Shown: in pieces, positions 29,920 through 40,817 of the stretch | Layout: each line of letters opens with the position of its first letter | Position numbering within the stretch: the stretch's first letter is position 1 | Source: Pseudomonas sp. 8Z | GTDB taxonomy: Bacteria; Pseudomonadota; Gammaproteobacteria; Pseudomonadales; Pseudomonadaceae | Assembly: GCF_902506535.1 (NCBI RefSeq) | Contig: NZ_LR733827.1 | Location: 645,942-709,941, forward strand | DNA: 64,000 nucleotides | Direction: 5' to 3' | Translations under genes and position numbers: made by a program | The notes under the pieces: generated by a model | What the model saw: only the letters and a program-made list of their open reading frames with translations | Database searches by the model: none | What the model was told of the DNA's origin: nothing

Positions 29920-31527
29920 TTACATCCTGAACACGCCAAAGTGGGTCGGCTCGATGGGCGCATTGAGGCTGGCCGACAGGGCCAGGGCCAACACCTCACG
30001 GGTCTGCGCCGGGTCGATCACGCCGTCGTCCCACAGGCGGGCGCTGGAGTAGAAAGCGTGTGCCTGCCGTTCATACTGCTCGACGATGGGTTGCGTCAGG
30101 TGTTGCTCGTCTTCTGCACTGAATGGCTGACCGGCGCGTTGCGCTTGTTCACGCTTGACCTGTACCAGCACGCCAGCGGCTTGCTGCGCGCCCATCACGC
30201 CGATGCGCGCGTTGGGCCACATCCACAGAAAGCGCGGATCAAAGGCGCGGCCGCACATGCCGTAGTTACCGGCGCCAAAGCTGCCGCCGATGATCACGGT
30301 GAATTTTGGCACCTGGGCGCAGGCCACGGCGGTGACCAGCTTGGCGCCATGCTTGGCGATGCCGCCTTCCTCGTATTTCTTGCCCACCATAAAGCCGGTG
30401 ATGTTCTGCAAAAAAAGCAGCGGAATGCCGCGCTGGCAGGCCAGTTCGACGAAGTGCGCGCCTTTCTGCGCCGATTCGGCGAAGAGGATGCCGTTGTTGG
30501 CCAGAATCGCCACCGGGTAGCCGTTGATACGGGCGAAGCCGCACACCAGGGTGGTGCCGAACAGGGCCTTGAATTCATCCAGTTGCGAGTCGTCGACGAT
30601 CCGCGCGATCACCTCGCGCACGTCGAAGGGCTGTTTGGCGTCTGCCGGGATCACCCCGTACAGCTCCTCGGTGGCATAGCGCGGGGCGATGGGCGCGCGG
30701 CTGTCGAGCTGGCCGAGCTTGCGCCAGTTCAAATTGCTGATGCAGCGCCGGGCCAGGGCCAGGGCGTGTTCGTCATCTTCGGCGTAGTGGTCGGCCACAC
30801 CGCTGGTTTTGCAGTGCACGTCGGCGCCGCCGAGTTCTTCGGCGCTGACTACTTCGCCGGTGGCGGCCTTCACCAGCGGCGGGCCGGCCAGGAAGATGGT
30901 GGCCTGCTCGCGCACCATGATGGTTTCGTCGCTCATCGCTGGCATATAGGCGCCACCGGCGGTGCAGGAGCCCATGACCACGGCGATCTGCGCGATGCCC
31001 ATAGCGCTCATGTTGGCCTGGTTGAAGAAGATCCGCCCGAAGTGTTCGCGATCCGGGAACACCTCGTCCTGGCGCGGCAGGTTGGCGCCGCCGGAGTCCA
31101 CCAGGTAGATGCACGGCAGACGGTTTTCACGGGCGATGGTCTGGGCGCGCAGGTGTTTTTTCACCGTCAGCGGGTAATAGCTGCCACCTTTAACCGTGGC
31201 GTCGTTGGCCACGATCATGCATTCCACGCCTTCGACCCGACCGATACCGGCGATCACGCCGGCGGCGGGCACGTCTTCGCCGTACATCTGGTAGGCGGCG
31301 AGCGGGCTGATTTCGAGAAAGGGCGAGCCTGCATCGAGCAGGCGATTGATCCGTTCGCGTGGCAGCAACTTGCCACGCGCGCTATGGCGTTCCTGCGCCT
31401 TGGCGCCGCCGCCTTGATGAATGCGGGCGAGCAGGGCGCGCAATTCATCCACCTGGGCAAGCATGGCCGTCTGATTGCTGGCGAACTCTGGCGAGCGGGT
31501 GTTGATTTGGCTGTGCAGGATGGCCAT
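29920..31527 (-). CDS. liuB: Methylcrotonyl-CoA carboxylase, carboxyltransferase beta subunit
   Basis: The 535-residue protein is a biotin-dependent carboxyltransferase with crotonase-like N and C domains: [14 protein letters not shown], the acyl-CoA motif [18 protein letters not shown], and [23 protein letters not shown] plus [16 protein letters not shown] in the second half. It transfers carboxyl from LiuD biotin to 3-methylcrotonyl-CoA. It is separated from liuA by one perfect palindrome. Confidence 0.96.
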   Translation of the reverse strand: MAILHSQINTRSPEFASNQTAMLAQVDELRALLARIHQGGGAKAQERHSARGKLLPRERINRLLDAGSPFLEISPLAAYQMYGEDVPAAGVIAGIGRVEGVECMIVANDATVKGGSYYPLTVKKHLRAQTIARENRLPCIYLVDSGGANLPRQDEVFPDREHFGRIFFNQANMSAMGIAQIAVVMGSCTAGGAYMPAMSDETIMVREQATIFLAGPPLVKAATGEVVSAEELGGADVHCKTSGVADHYAEDDEHALALARRCISNLNWRKLGQLDSRAPIAPRYATEELYGVIPADAKQPFDVREVIARIVDDSQLDEFKALFGTTLVCGFARINGYPVAILANNGILFAESAQKGAHFVELACQRGIPLLFLQNITGFMVGKKYEEGGIAKHGAKLVTAVACAQVPKFTVIIGGSFGAGNYGMCGRAFDPRFLWMWPNARIGVMGAQQAAGVLVQVKREQAQRAGQPFSAEDEQHLTQPIVEQYERQAHAFYSSARLWDDGVIDPAQTREVLALALSASLNAPIEPTHFGVFRM

Positions 31528-31544
31528 TGGTGGCGCTCCATGTC

Positions 31545-31595
31545 GTAGCCCGGATGCAATCCGGGGCAGGGTTTCCCGGATTGCATCCGGGCTAC
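31545..31595. repeat. GTAGCCCGGATGCAATCCGGG palindrome between liuA and liuB
   Basis: Perfect 21-bp inverted repeat arms at 31545-31565 and 31575-31595 with a 9-base loop. It is a different class from the repeats at 29851 and 27004, though built on the same plan (arm itself palindromic, GTAG outer ends). Confidence 0.9.
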
Positions 31596-31601
31596 ACAGG
31601 C

Positions 31602-32765
31602 TTACTGAGTCTCGTTGAACAGCTCGCGACCGATCAGCATGCGGCGGATCTCGCTGGTGCCCGCGCCGATTTCGTAGAGCTTGGCATCACGCAGCAGGCG
31701 CCCGGCCGGGTAGTCGTTGGTGTAGCCGTTGCCGCCGAGTAACTGGATGGTGTCGAGGGCCATTTTGGTGGCCATCTCGGCGGTGTAGAGAATCACTGCG
31801 GCGGCGTCCTTGCGCGATTCCTCGCCGCGGTCGCAGGCGCGGGCGACGTTGTACAGGTAGGACTTGGAGGCGTTCATGCCCGCGTACATATCGGCGAGCT
31901 TGCCTTGCACCAGTTGGAATTCGCCGATCGATTGCTTGAACTGCTGGCGCTCATGCACGTAGGGCAGTACCACGTCCATGCAGGCGCTCATGATCCCGGT
32001 GGGGCCGCCCGAAAGTACGGTGCGCTCAAAGTCCAGGCCACTCATCAGTACGCGCGCACCGCCGCCTTCGCGGCCTAAGATGTTTTCTTCCGGCACCTCG
32101 CAGTCTTCGAACAGCAGCTCGCAGGTGTTGGAGCCGCGCATGCCCAGCTTGTCCAGCTTCTGGTGGCGGGAGAAACCCTTGAAGTCGCGCTCGACGATAA
32201 AGGCGGTCATGCCGCGCGAACCGGCGTCGATATCGGTCTTGGCGTAAATCACGTAGGTGTGGGCGTCCGGGCCGTTGGTAATCCACATCTTGTTGCCGTT
32301 GAGCAGGTAACGGTCGCCGCGCTTTTGCGCACGCAGCTTCATCGACACCACGTCGGAACCGGCGTTGGGTTCGCTCATGGCCAGGGCGCCGATATGCTCG
32401 CCGGAGCACAGCTTGGGCAGGTACTTATGCTTCTGCGCTTCGCTGCCGTTCTTGTGGATCTGGTTGACGCACAGGTTCGAATGCGCGCCGTAAGACAGGC
32501 CCACCGACGCCGAAGCGCGGCTGATTTCCTCCATGGCCAGCACGTGCGCCAGGTAGCCCATGTCGGTGCCGCCGTATTCTTCCTTGACCGTCATGCCGAG
32601 CAGGCCCATGTCGCCGAACTTGCGCCACATGTCCATGGGGAACTCGTTGTCACGGTCGATCTGCGCGGCGCGCGGCGCGAGTTCGGCCTGGGCGAACTGG
32701 TGCACCGCATCGCGCAGCATGTCGAGGGTTTCACCAAGGCCGAAGTTGAGGGTGGGGTAGTTCAT
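31602..32765 (-). CDS. liuA: Isovaleryl-CoA dehydrogenase
   Basis: The 387-residue flavoprotein oxidises isovaleryl-CoA to 3-methylcrotonyl-CoA, passing electrons to ETF. It has acyl-CoA dehydrogenase motifs [16 protein letters not shown] and [18 protein letters not shown] for FAD binding. The C-terminal [20 protein letters not shown] and [18 protein letters not shown] follow. The [12 protein letters not shown] segment is typical of isovaleryl-CoA dehydrogenases. It is the first gene of the operon, divergent from liuR, with a LiuR-type operator upstream. Confidence 0.96.
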   Translation of the reverse strand: MNYPTLNFGLGETLDMLRDAVHQFAQAELAPRAAQIDRDNEFPMDMWRKFGDMGLLGMTVKEEYGGTDMGYLAHVLAMEEISRASASVGLSYGAHSNLCVNQIHKNGSEAQKHKYLPKLCSGEHIGALAMSEPNAGSDVVSMKLRAQKRGDRYLLNGNKMWITNGPDAHTYVIYAKTDIDAGSRGMTAFIVERDFKGFSRHQKLDKLGMRGSNTCELLFEDCEVPEENILGREGGGARVLMSGLDFERTVLSGGPTGIMSACMDVVLPYVHERQQFKQSIGEFQLVQGKLADMYAGMNASKSYLYNVARACDRGEESRKDAAAVILYTAEMATKMALDTIQLLGGNGYTNDYPAGRLLRDAKLYEIGAGTSEIRRMLIGRELFNETQ

Positions 32766-32810
32766 GTGGGCACCTTGATTGTATTTGTTCGATAGGAAAA
32801 AGCGCCGGTA

Positions 32811-32826
32811 TTGACGTTAACGTAAA
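32811..32826. promoter_or_regulatory. LiuR-type operator upstream of liuA
   Basis: TTGACGTTAACGTAAA is a near-palindrome centred on CGTTAACG and matches the known LiuR (MerR family) operator pattern TTTACGTTAACGTAAA. It lies 46 bases upstream of the liuA start, within the liuA-liuR gap. Confidence 0.8.
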
Positions 32827-32904
32827 GGTGAGTTCTGATGCTGTCAACTTCACGATGGATAGCGTAGTCGCGGCAGATGTACCGGAGGTGCTAGGTGGCA
32901 GTTG

Positions 32905-32918
32905 CGTTGACGTCAACG
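32905..32918. promoter_or_regulatory. Second palindrome CGTTGACGTCAACG, liuR side
   Basis: A perfect 14-bp palindrome that shares the TTGACGT half-site with the operator at 32811. It sits about 73 bases upstream of liuR and may allow LiuR to control its own gene or form a loop with the first site. Confidence 0.6.
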
Positions 32919-32990
32919 GAAGGCATTGCTAGCGTGCTGGCTATCTGGCCTCACTCTCGGTGGTGCCGTTCATTTGAGGAGTCACTCGGC

Positions 32991-33380
32991 ATGGTCGCCC
33001 AGACTTATAGTATTTCCGAACTGGCGCGTGAGCTGGATATCACCACGCGCACGATCCGTTTTTACGAAGAGCAGGGCATGCTGGCGCCAACCCGAAGGGG
33101 TCAGGAACGTATCTACACGGCCAAGGATCGTGTCGTGCTGAAGCTGATTCTGCGCGGCAAACGCATTGGCTTCTCGCTGGCTGAGTGCAAAAGCCTGATC
33201 GAGCTGTACGACCCGCAGGACAACAACCGCAATCAGCTCAATATCATGCTGGGAAAAATTGCCGAGCGGCGTTTGCAACTTGAGCAGCAGTTACTCGATA
33301 TCCAGCAGATGCAACTGGAGCTGGACACCGCCGAAGAGCGCTGCCGGGCAGCGCTGTTGGAGATACCTGAAGCCCACTGA
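32991..33380 (+). CDS. liuR: MerR-family regulator of leucine/isovalerate catabolism
   Basis: The 129-residue protein opens with a MerR winged helix: YSISELARELDITTRTIRFYEEQGML, then the wing PTRRGQERIYTAKDRVVLKLI, followed by a long dimer helix and a short effector region ending in a coil of Gln/Leu heptads. I chose the ATG at 32991 because GAGGAGTCACTCGGC precedes it; an in-frame GTG at 32895 would add 32 unrelated residues across the palindromic operator. It is divergent from the liu operon, the usual arrangement for LiuR. Confidence 0.93.
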   Translation: MVAQTYSISELARELDITTRTIRFYEEQGMLAPTRRGQERIYTAKDRVVLKLILRGKRIGFSLAECKSLIELYDPQDNNRNQLNIMLGKIAERRLQLEQQLLDIQQMQLELDTAEERCRAALLEIPEAH

Positions 33381-33490
33381 ACGGGCCTTTTGCTCTGCGC
33401 ACAGCGCCATTGCTCGTCGGTGTGCGTGAACCTCGAAAGCGTTTTGTTGTTGCCGTGACCTGGCTGGTCATTAGGTGACCATTGGTTGTT

Positions 33491-33506
33491 CCGTTTCCGT
33501 AAACGG
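33491..33506. promoter_or_regulatory. Palindrome CCGTTT-N4-AAACGG upstream of the acyl-CoA ligase gene
   Basis: Perfect 6-bp arms at 33491-33496 and 33501-33506, 54 bases upstream of the ATG at 33561. It is a candidate operator. It does not fit the LiuR pattern well, so another fatty-acid-type regulator is possible. Confidence 0.4.
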
Positions 33507-33560
33507 TATGCTTAATTGCGCTCTGGCTGTCCCCTGACAAGCATAAAAAGAGAGGGAACC

Positions 33561-35240
33561 ATGACTTCACTGAGTTATAGCCGTGGCCCGCAGGACAACG
33601 CCTTGCTGGCGATGACCATAGGTGCGGCATTCGACCAGAGCGTGGCGCGTTTTGCCGAGCGTGAAGCGCTAGTGGTGCGCCATCAGCAAGTTCGTTTGAC
33701 CTGGGCGCAATTGGCTGAGCAGGTCGAGGTCTGCGCCCGCGCGCTGCTCGCCATTGGCATGCAACCGGGAGAGCGCCTGGGCATCTGGGCACCGAACTGC
33801 GCCGAGTGGTGCATTACCCAGTTCGCCAGCGCCAAGGTTGGCGTCATTCTGGTCAACATCAACCCCGCTTACCGCCTCAGCGAGTTGGAATACGCCCTCA
33901 AGCATTCGGGTTGTCGCTGGCTGATCTGCGCCGATACGTTCAAGACCAGCGACTATCACGCCATGCTCGGTGAGTTGTTGCCGGAGCTGCCTGCGTGCGC
34001 TGTCGGGGCGTTGCAGTCCCGTGTATTGCCTGAGTTGCGCGGGGTGATCAGCCTGGGGCGTACGCCGCCGGTCGGCATGCTTGGTTGGTCTGAGTTGCTC
34101 GCTAAAGCCGAGCAGGTCAGTGCGCAGCGTGTACAGGCGTGCAGCGCGCTGTTGCAGTTCGATGAGCCGATCAACATTCAGTACACCTCGGGCACGACAG
34201 GCTTTCCCAAGGGGGCGACGCTCAGCCACTACAACATTCTCAACAATGGCTTCATGGTCTGCGAAAGCCTGGGTCTGAGTGAGGATGATCGCCTGGTGAT
34301 TCCGGTGCCGTTGTATCACTGCTTCGGCATGGTGATGGGCAATCTGGGCTGTCTGACCCACGGCAGTACCATGATCTATCCTGGCGATGCGTTCGATCCC
34401 CTCGCCACCTTGCAAGCGGTGGCCGAGGAGCGGGCCACGGCACTGTACGGTGTGCCGACCATGTTCATCGCCATGCTCGATCATCCCCGGCGCAGTGAGT
34501 TCGATCTGTCCAGCCTGCGCACCGGGATCATGGCCGGGTCGACCTGCCCGGTCGAGGTGATGAAGCGTGTGATCAACGAGATGCACATGGCCGAGGTGCA
34601 GATCGCCTATGGCATGACCGAGACCAGCCCGGTGTCCACGCAGACTGCAGCAGATGACGATTTGCAGCGGCGGGTCAGCAGCGTCGGTCGCACTCAGCCA
34701 CACTTGGAGAGCAAGGTTGTCGATGAGCACGGGCGCATCGTCGCACGCGGCCAGATCGGCGAATTGTGCACGCGCGGTTACAGCGTGATGCTGGGTTACT
34801 GGAACAATCCCGAGGCCACCGCGCAGGCAATCGACGCCGGGCGCTGGATGCACACCGGTGACTTGGCTGTAATGGATGAGGCGGGTTACCTGAGCATTGT
34901 TGGGCGCAACAAGGACATGATCATTCGCGGTGGCGAGAACGTATACCCGCGCGAGATCGAAGAGTTTCTCTTCGAGCATCCGGCGGTCGCTGACGTGCAG
35001 GTGGTCGGCATACCGGATGAGCATTACGGCGAGGCGGTTGTCGCCTGGGTCAAGTGCCATCCGCAGCAGGTACTCGATGACGCGCAACTGCGGGCGTTTT
35101 GTCAGGGACGGATTGCGCACTTTAAGGTGCCGAAACACTTCATGTTCGTCGATGCCTTCCCGATGACGGTGACCGGCAAGGTGCAGAAGTTTCGGATACG
35201 TGAGATCAGCGTCGAGCAGCTCGCCCTGGCGAAAGGCTAA
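33561..35240 (+). CDS. Acyl-CoA synthetase (AMP-binding family)
   Basis: The 559-residue enzyme has the adenylation core [67 protein letters not shown] and the C-terminal [11 protein letters not shown] with the catalytic lysine. This order is that of fatty-acid-CoA ligases of the medium-chain type. AGAGAGGGAACC precedes the ATG at 33561. Its place beside liuR and a thiolase suggests a role in activating a branched or short/medium-chain acid; the exact acid cannot be read from the sequence. Confidence 0.9.
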   Translation: MTSLSYSRGPQDNALLAMTIGAAFDQSVARFAEREALVVRHQQVRLTWAQLAEQVEVCARALLAIGMQPGERLGIWAPNCAEWCITQFASAKVGVILVNINPAYRLSELEYALKHSGCRWLICADTFKTSDYHAMLGELLPELPACAVGALQSRVLPELRGVISLGRTPPVGMLGWSELLAKAEQVSAQRVQACSALLQFDEPINIQYTSGTTGFPKGATLSHYNILNNGFMVCESLGLSEDDRLVIPVPLYHCFGMVMGNLGCLTHGSTMIYPGDAFDPLATLQAVAEERATALYGVPTMFIAMLDHPRRSEFDLSSLRTGIMAGSTCPVEVMKRVINEMHMAEVQIAYGMTETSPVSTQTAADDDLQRRVSSVGRTQPHLESKVVDEHGRIVARGQIGELCTRGYSVMLGYWNNPEATAQAIDAGRWMHTGDLAVMDEAGYLSIVGRNKDMIIRGGENVYPREIEEFLFEHPAVADVQVVGIPDEHYGEAVVAWVKCHPQQVLDDAQLRAFCQGRIAHFKVPKHFMFVDAFPMTVTGKVQKFRIREISVEQLALAKG

Positions 35241-35279
35241 GGCCGGGCGCGCAGGGCCAGATGAGTGAGGGTGAGGCCG

Positions 35280-36470
35280 ATGAATCTGCAACATGATCCT
35301 GTCGTCATTGTCAGTGCTGCCCGTACGCCGATGGGCGGCTTTCTGGGCGATCTGTCCGGGCTTACAGCCGTCGCGTTGGGCGCCACTGCGATTCGAGCGG
35401 CGCTGGAGCGCGCCGGGCTTGCTGGTGAAACCGTCGATACGCTGCTGATGGGTTGCGTATTGCAGGCAGGGCAGGGCCAGGCGCCGGCACGTCAGGCGGC
35501 GCTGGCGGCGGGTTTGAGTCAGGCCGTGCAGTGCACCACGCTGAACAAAATGTGCGGTTCTGGCATGCAAGCGTTGATGCTTGGTCATGACCAATTGCTT
35601 GCCGGTAGCGCCGATGTGCTGGTGGCCGGTGGCATGGAGAGCATGTCCAATGCGCCGTACCTGCTGGCGCGTGCTCGCGGCGGTTACCGCATGGGCCACG
35701 GTCAGGTGCTCGATCATATGTTCCTCGATGGCCTGGAGGATGCTTATGAGCGTGGTCGGCTGATGGGAACCTTCGCCGAGGACTGCGCGCAGCATTACCG
35801 TTTCAGCCGTGAGCAGCAGGACGCCTATGCGTTGGAGTCGCTGCGCCGTGCTCAGCAAGCGATTGCCGACGGCAGCTTCGCCAGCGAGATTGTCGCCGTC
35901 GAGGCCGTGCAAGGGCGCGAGCGGCATCTGGTCAGCACCGACGAGCAGCCGCCCAAAGCTCGCCCGGAGAAGATTGCCACGCTGAAACCGGCGTTTCGTG
36001 ATGGCGGCACGGTGACTGCGGCCAATGCCAGCTCCATCTCCGACGGCGCCGCCGCGCTGCTGATGATGCGCCTGTCGCAGGCTCAGCAACGGGGGTTGGT
36101 GCCACAGGCGCGGATTGTCGGCCACGCAGGGCATGCTCATGCGCCGAATCTATTTACCACCGCGCCGGTGACGGCGATTCGGCGTTTGCTGGCGCGGATT
36201 CAATGGCCGTTGGAGTCGGTCGATCTGTTCGAGATCAACGAGGCGTTCGCGGTGGTGCCGATGGTGGCGATGCGTGAGCTGGCGATCGCGCATGAGCAAC
36301 TGAACGTAAACGGCGGCGCCTGCGCCCTTGGCCATCCCATCGGGGCTTCGGGCGCACGCATTGTGGTCACTCTGCTTGCGGCTTTGCAGCAGCGGGGCCT
36401 CAAGCGCGGGGTGGCCTCTGTCTGCATCGGCGGCGGTGAGGCCAGCGCACTGGCTATCGAGTTGTACTGA
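35280..36470 (+). CDS. Acetyl-CoA acetyltransferase (thiolase)
   Basis: The 396-residue thiolase has the nucleophilic cysteine in LNKMCGSGMQALM (about residue 89), the GGMESMSNAPYLL motif, NEAFAVVPMVAM, the histidine in NVNGGACALGHPIGASGAR and the second cysteine in VASVCIGGGEASAL. These fit a degradative acetoacetyl-CoA thiolase. The ATG at 35280 is preceded by GTGAGGGTGAGG; a GTG five codons earlier is less likely. With the acetoacetyl-CoA synthetase of this region it would convert acetoacetate to two acetyl-CoA. Confidence 0.93.
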   Translation: MNLQHDPVVIVSAARTPMGGFLGDLSGLTAVALGATAIRAALERAGLAGETVDTLLMGCVLQAGQGQAPARQAALAAGLSQAVQCTTLNKMCGSGMQALMLGHDQLLAGSADVLVAGGMESMSNAPYLLARARGGYRMGHGQVLDHMFLDGLEDAYERGRLMGTFAEDCAQHYRFSREQQDAYALESLRRAQQAIADGSFASEIVAVEAVQGRERHLVSTDEQPPKARPEKIATLKPAFRDGGTVTAANASSISDGAAALLMMRLSQAQQRGLVPQARIVGHAGHAHAPNLFTTAPVTAIRRLLARIQWPLESVDLFEINEAFAVVPMVAMRELAIAHEQLNVNGGACALGHPIGASGARIVVTLLAALQQRGLKRGVASVCIGGGEASALAIELY

Positions 36471-36521
36471 GCGGCGCAGCCTGGAGCAGGGCGCAAATCG
36501 GGGGCTGCGGGCTGGCCAGCT

Positions 36522-38624
36522 TCAGTCGAACTGATACTGCACGCCCGCGCCGACGTACCAGGCGCGCTCCGGGCCGGGCTCGTAGTAGCGGCCGCCGGGG
36601 CCAGGGGCTCCATTGTCGTTACCGACAATGACCGAGCCGATGTACTCGCGATCCAGCAGGTTGTCGAGGCGCAGTACCTGGTTGAAGGTCAGCGCCCCGA
36701 CTTGCTGCTCGAAGCGCGCCTGCCAGTTGAATAGCGCATAGCTAGGGGCGGCCTTGGCGCTATTGCTGTCTTCGACGTACAGCTTGCTGCGGTACATGCC
36801 CTCCAGCGCAGTGCTGAACCACTCCAGTGGCTGCCAGGCCAGTTCGCCATATAGGCTGCGGCTGGGAATCCCCGGCAGCTTGTTGCCCTGTTCGATTTGC
36901 CGACCATTACTGGTGAAGGCCTGGCTGTAGGCAGCATCGATATGGGTGTAGGCGAGGTGGGCGCGCAGCGTATCGCTCAGGTTGCTTTGCAGGGCTAGTT
37001 CGAGGCCGCGGCGGCGGGTCTGGGCGGCATTCTGAAAGCGCGAACGGCCACCGCTGGCGGACTCGACCACCAATTCGTCGTCGGTGTCGATCTGGAACAG
37101 TGCCAGTTGCAGGCTAGTGGTTTCGGCCAGGCGGGCCTTGAGCCCCACTTCGATTTGCTCGCTGGTCGCAGGCTTGAGGTCGAAACCGAAGCTATTGCCT
37201 GGGCCCGAGTAGGACAGCTCGTTCAGTGTTGGCGTCTCCAGACCCTTGCCCCAACTGGCGTAGAGGCTCAGCGCCGCGCTTAGGGCGTAGCTGACGCCCA
37301 GCGTTGGGGTGAGCTCGCGGTAAGTGACCGAGCCGCTGTCGTCGCCATTGCCGAGAAAATGGTCGTCCACGTCGAAGGCTACTTCGCTGTGGCGCAGGCC
37401 CGCCTGCAGGCCGAGTTTGCCCGACTGCCAGGCAGCCTGGAGGTAGGGCGATAGGCTGGTGACTGCGTTGCGCTCGTCACGGCGCAGGTTACCTGTGACG
37501 CCGAGGTTGCTGCTGACAAAGTTTTCATAGCCCTGGCGGTCATCGCTGGCGTAGTCGTAATCCACGCCGACGGTCAGCGTCAGCAAGCTGCTACCCAGTT
37601 CGAAGGGCTGGATCCAGCGATTGCCGAGGCCGTGAAAGCTGCGCTCGAAATTGATGACCCCGCCGGCGCTGGATGGGTTGCCTTGCGCCGCAGGCGGAAT
37701 CGAGAGGAACTGAATCACTCGCCTTGTGCCGCTGTAGAGCGTGCTCTGCCAGGTGCCGGTGGCGAAGCTGCGCTCAAAGTGGAGGGCGAACTGGCGGTGA
37801 TCGACGGTCTTGCGTGTGTTGAACAGCAGCGCGTTGGGCGCGGCGGCTCGGCGGTCGGCTTGCACCTGAGTCCAGGTCAGCCCCTGCGGGTCTTGGGTGT
37901 CGTTCTGATCCAGTTCGCTGAAACTCAGGCTGAGTTTGCTGAAGTCGTCCGGGTGCAGGGTCAGCTTGGCGAAGGTCTTATCGAGGATGGCGCCGCTGTG
38001 CGCGCGGTAGCCGTCGGTCTCGAAGTGAGAGCGATTGACGATGAAACCGGCCTTGTCGTTGCCACCTTCGGCTGCGACGCGCGTTCTGCTGGTGCCGTAG
38101 GCTGCTTGCGAGGTATCGAGCGAGAACTTGGGTGGGCCTTCGCCATCACGCGAGAACAGTTGGATCACGCCGCCGGAGTTGCTGCCGTAAACGCTGGCGA
38201 ACGGCCCGCGCAGGACTTCAATACGCTCCAGGGTGTCGAGGTCGAAGGTCGCCACCTGGCCCTGGCCGTCGGGGTTGGACAGCGGCACGCCATCGGCCAG
38301 CAGTTTGATACCGCGAATACCGAAGGCTGCGCGGGCACCGAAGCCGCGCGAAGACACCTGCAGATCCTGGGCGTAGTTCTGCCGGTTCTGGACCACCAGG
38401 CCTGGCACGCTGCCGAGCGCTTCGGAGAGGTTGACGCCGGGTTTGCCGAGTGTTGCTTGCTCGGCATTGATGCGGTTGACGGAAAAGGGCAGTTGCCAGC
38501 CGCTGCTCTCATAGCGGCTGCCGGTGACCACTAATGGGTCGAGCGTAAAGCGGTTGTCTTCGGCAACAGCGTGCAGTGGGAGGCAGAGCGCGGGCAGGTA
38601 GAGGCGAAGGCGAGTCGGGCGCAT
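36522..38624 (-). CDS. TonB-dependent outer membrane receptor
   Basis: The 700-residue protein has a signal peptide (LRLYLPALCLPLHAVAEDN), a TonB-box-like stretch (TLDPLVVTGSR), the plug domain with SRGFGARAAFGIRGIKLLADGVPLSNPDGQG and VLRGPFASVYGSNSGGVI, and a beta-barrel ending with the C-terminal signature WYVGAGVQYQF and terminal D. Such receptors import ferric siderophores, heme, vitamin B12 or other substrates; the plug is closest to the FecA/Fe-citrate-like and thiamin-type groups but I cannot fix the ligand. No siderophore gene is nearby. Unusually the last residue is Asp rather than Phe or Trp. Confidence 0.88.
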   Translation of the reverse strand: MRPTRLRLYLPALCLPLHAVAEDNRFTLDPLVVTGSRYESSGWQLPFSVNRINAEQATLGKPGVNLSEALGSVPGLVVQNRQNYAQDLQVSSRGFGARAAFGIRGIKLLADGVPLSNPDGQGQVATFDLDTLERIEVLRGPFASVYGSNSGGVIQLFSRDGEGPPKFSLDTSQAAYGTSRTRVAAEGGNDKAGFIVNRSHFETDGYRAHSGAILDKTFAKLTLHPDDFSKLSLSFSELDQNDTQDPQGLTWTQVQADRRAAAPNALLFNTRKTVDHRQFALHFERSFATGTWQSTLYSGTRRVIQFLSIPPAAQGNPSSAGGVINFERSFHGLGNRWIQPFELGSSLLTLTVGVDYDYASDDRQGYENFVSSNLGVTGNLRRDERNAVTSLSPYLQAAWQSGKLGLQAGLRHSEVAFDVDDHFLGNGDDSGSVTYRELTPTLGVSYALSAALSLYASWGKGLETPTLNELSYSGPGNSFGFDLKPATSEQIEVGLKARLAETTSLQLALFQIDTDDELVVESASGGRSRFQNAAQTRRRGLELALQSNLSDTLRAHLAYTHIDAAYSQAFTSNGRQIEQGNKLPGIPSRSLYGELAWQPLEWFSTALEGMYRSKLYVEDSNSAKAAPSYALFNWQARFEQQVGALTFNQVLRLDNLLDREYIGSVIVGNDNGAPGPGGRYYEPGPERAWYVGAGVQYQFD

Positions 38625-38728
38625 GGTCGGTGCCTGGGCGAGAGAAGGCCCGATGGTGCCGATTGCTTGAGAAGGCGACCAGTGCAGGTCGCGCTGAATG
38701 CTCTACCAAATATTGCAGGCCGCCAGCT

Positions 38729-39754
38729 TCAGCCTTTCTTGCGTGAGGCGGCCAGTTGTTCGGCTGCCTCCAGACGCAAGCGCTCGTGGGCATCGAAGCG
38801 TTGCGAGGCCAGAGCGTCGAGGGCAGCCTGGCGGTCGTTGGCGCTGAGCCCGCGATTGTTCTGGATGAGCGCCTTGGCCGCCAGGTAGTCATCCAGACGT
38901 TGTTGCCAGCGCTGGCGTTGGTCATCCAGTGCTTCGAGGCGCATGGTGGCTTCGGCGCCGACCAGTTGCTGGCGCATCTGGCGGATCTGCGTCGCACTGG
39001 CGCCGTTGGCTTGTAATTGCAGGGTGTGCTGGCGTAGCTCCTGCTGCAGTTGCGGCAGTACGACGTCCTGCAAGTCAGGGGGGAGGTTGGCGCGTAGGCG
39101 GTCGATGGCTTGGCCCTTGGCCACATCGCTTAGCTGGGCATTCTGCGCGATGGCGAGGCGTTGCAGAGTGAAGCGGTTGTAGCCTTCTTCCTGAGCAAAG
39201 AAGGCTTGGTGCGTTTGGCTGTCGAACAGGCGCGCCCGCAGTGCCTGCACGGCGGCCTCGCGTTGGCGCAGGGCGTCGAGGCTGCTCAGTTGCGGCAGAT
39301 CGCGCTCCAGCAGCACCAGCTCGCGTTTGTAGTCCAGGTATTGGTCGAGCAGGCGCTGGGCGTGGGCGCGGGCAGGCTCGTGCAACTGGCCATCGATATA
39401 GCTGCGCAGGCGTTTGACGCTGGCTCGCAGGCTGTCCTCACCAATGCTGGCCAGGAAGTAGTCGAACAGGCGGCGGATGCCTTCATCGATTAGTAACTGG
39501 CCCGTCGCGTCGACGTGCAGACCGCCATCGATTTCAGTGCCCACGAACGAGGCTGGCAATGGCTGGCCATTGCGTTTTTCTGGCGTGCGCTCGGGTTCCG
39601 GCTCCGCTGTCGTTTGCACTGCGTGTTGGCCCTGGGCAACGCGCGCATCCGTTTGCACGGCTGTGTGCTCGATAGCGATTGGTGGCTGCAGATAAAGCAT
39701 CAGCGCCAGGCTGACGGCGAAAAAACCGGGTATGAGCAATAACAGTCTATTCAC
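38729..39754 (-). CDS. lifO: Lipase-specific foldase (lipase chaperone)
   Basis: This 341-residue steric chaperone is anchored in the inner membrane by an N-terminal helix (NRLLLLIPGFFAVSLALMLYL), followed by a Pro/Ala/Thr-rich variable linker and a helical folding domain. The signature motif reads RRLFDYFLASIGE; the known consensus is RxxFDY(F/C)L(S/T)A, so here Ala-Ser stand in reversed order at the last two positions. It folds LipA in the periplasm before type II secretion. The start is either GTG 39754 (VNRLLL, chosen for similarity to other foldases) or GTG 39769. It lies 51 bases after lipA. Confidence 0.93.
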   Translation of the reverse strand: MNRLLLLIPGFFAVSLALMLYLQPPIAIEHTAVQTDARVAQGQHAVQTTAEPEPERTPEKRNGQPLPASFVGTEIDGGLHVDATGQLLIDEGIRRLFDYFLASIGEDSLRASVKRLRSYIDGQLHEPARAHAQRLLDQYLDYKRELVLLERDLPQLSSLDALRQREAAVQALRARLFDSQTHQAFFAQEEGYNRFTLQRLAIAQNAQLSDVAKGQAIDRLRANLPPDLQDVVLPQLQQELRQHTLQLQANGASATQIRQMRQQLVGAEATMRLEALDDQRQRWQQRLDDYLAAKALIQNNRGLSANDRQAALDALASQRFDAHERLRLEAAEQLAASRKKG

Positions 39755-39771
39755 GTATTGTTCTCGCACAT

Positions 39772-39800
39772 GCCCTGGGCGGATCGAGCCCGCCCAGGGC
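39772..39800 (-). terminator. GC-rich hairpin between lipA and lifO
   Basis: GCCCTGGGCGG (39772-39782) and CCGCCCAGGGC (39790-39800) form a perfect 11-bp stem with a 7-base loop. There is no T-run on either strand, so it is more likely an mRNA-processing or partial attenuation element that sets the lipase-to-foldase ratio than a full terminator. Confidence 0.6.
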
Positions 39801-39805
39801 GATGG

Positions 39806-40807
<1,002 letters not shown>

Positions 40808-40817
40808 TCAGGTAGTT

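Noticed and set aside
29545..31548. 667-codon open frame on the plus strand opposite liuB and liuC
   Set aside because: Antisense to well-supported liu genes and spans two genes; open only because of GC-rich codon bias.
33491..33506. LiuR site upstream of the acyl-CoA ligase
   Set aside because: CCGTTT-N4-AAACGG is palindromic but lacks the ACGTTAACGT core seen at 32811, so I do not assign it to LiuR.
33669..36140. 823-codon open frame on the minus strand
   Set aside because: Opposite to the acyl-CoA ligase and thiolase; it crosses their intergenic gap and has no family match.
37632..38534. 300-codon plus-strand frame inside the TonB receptor gene
   Set aside because: Antisense shadow; plug and barrel motifs are on the minus strand.
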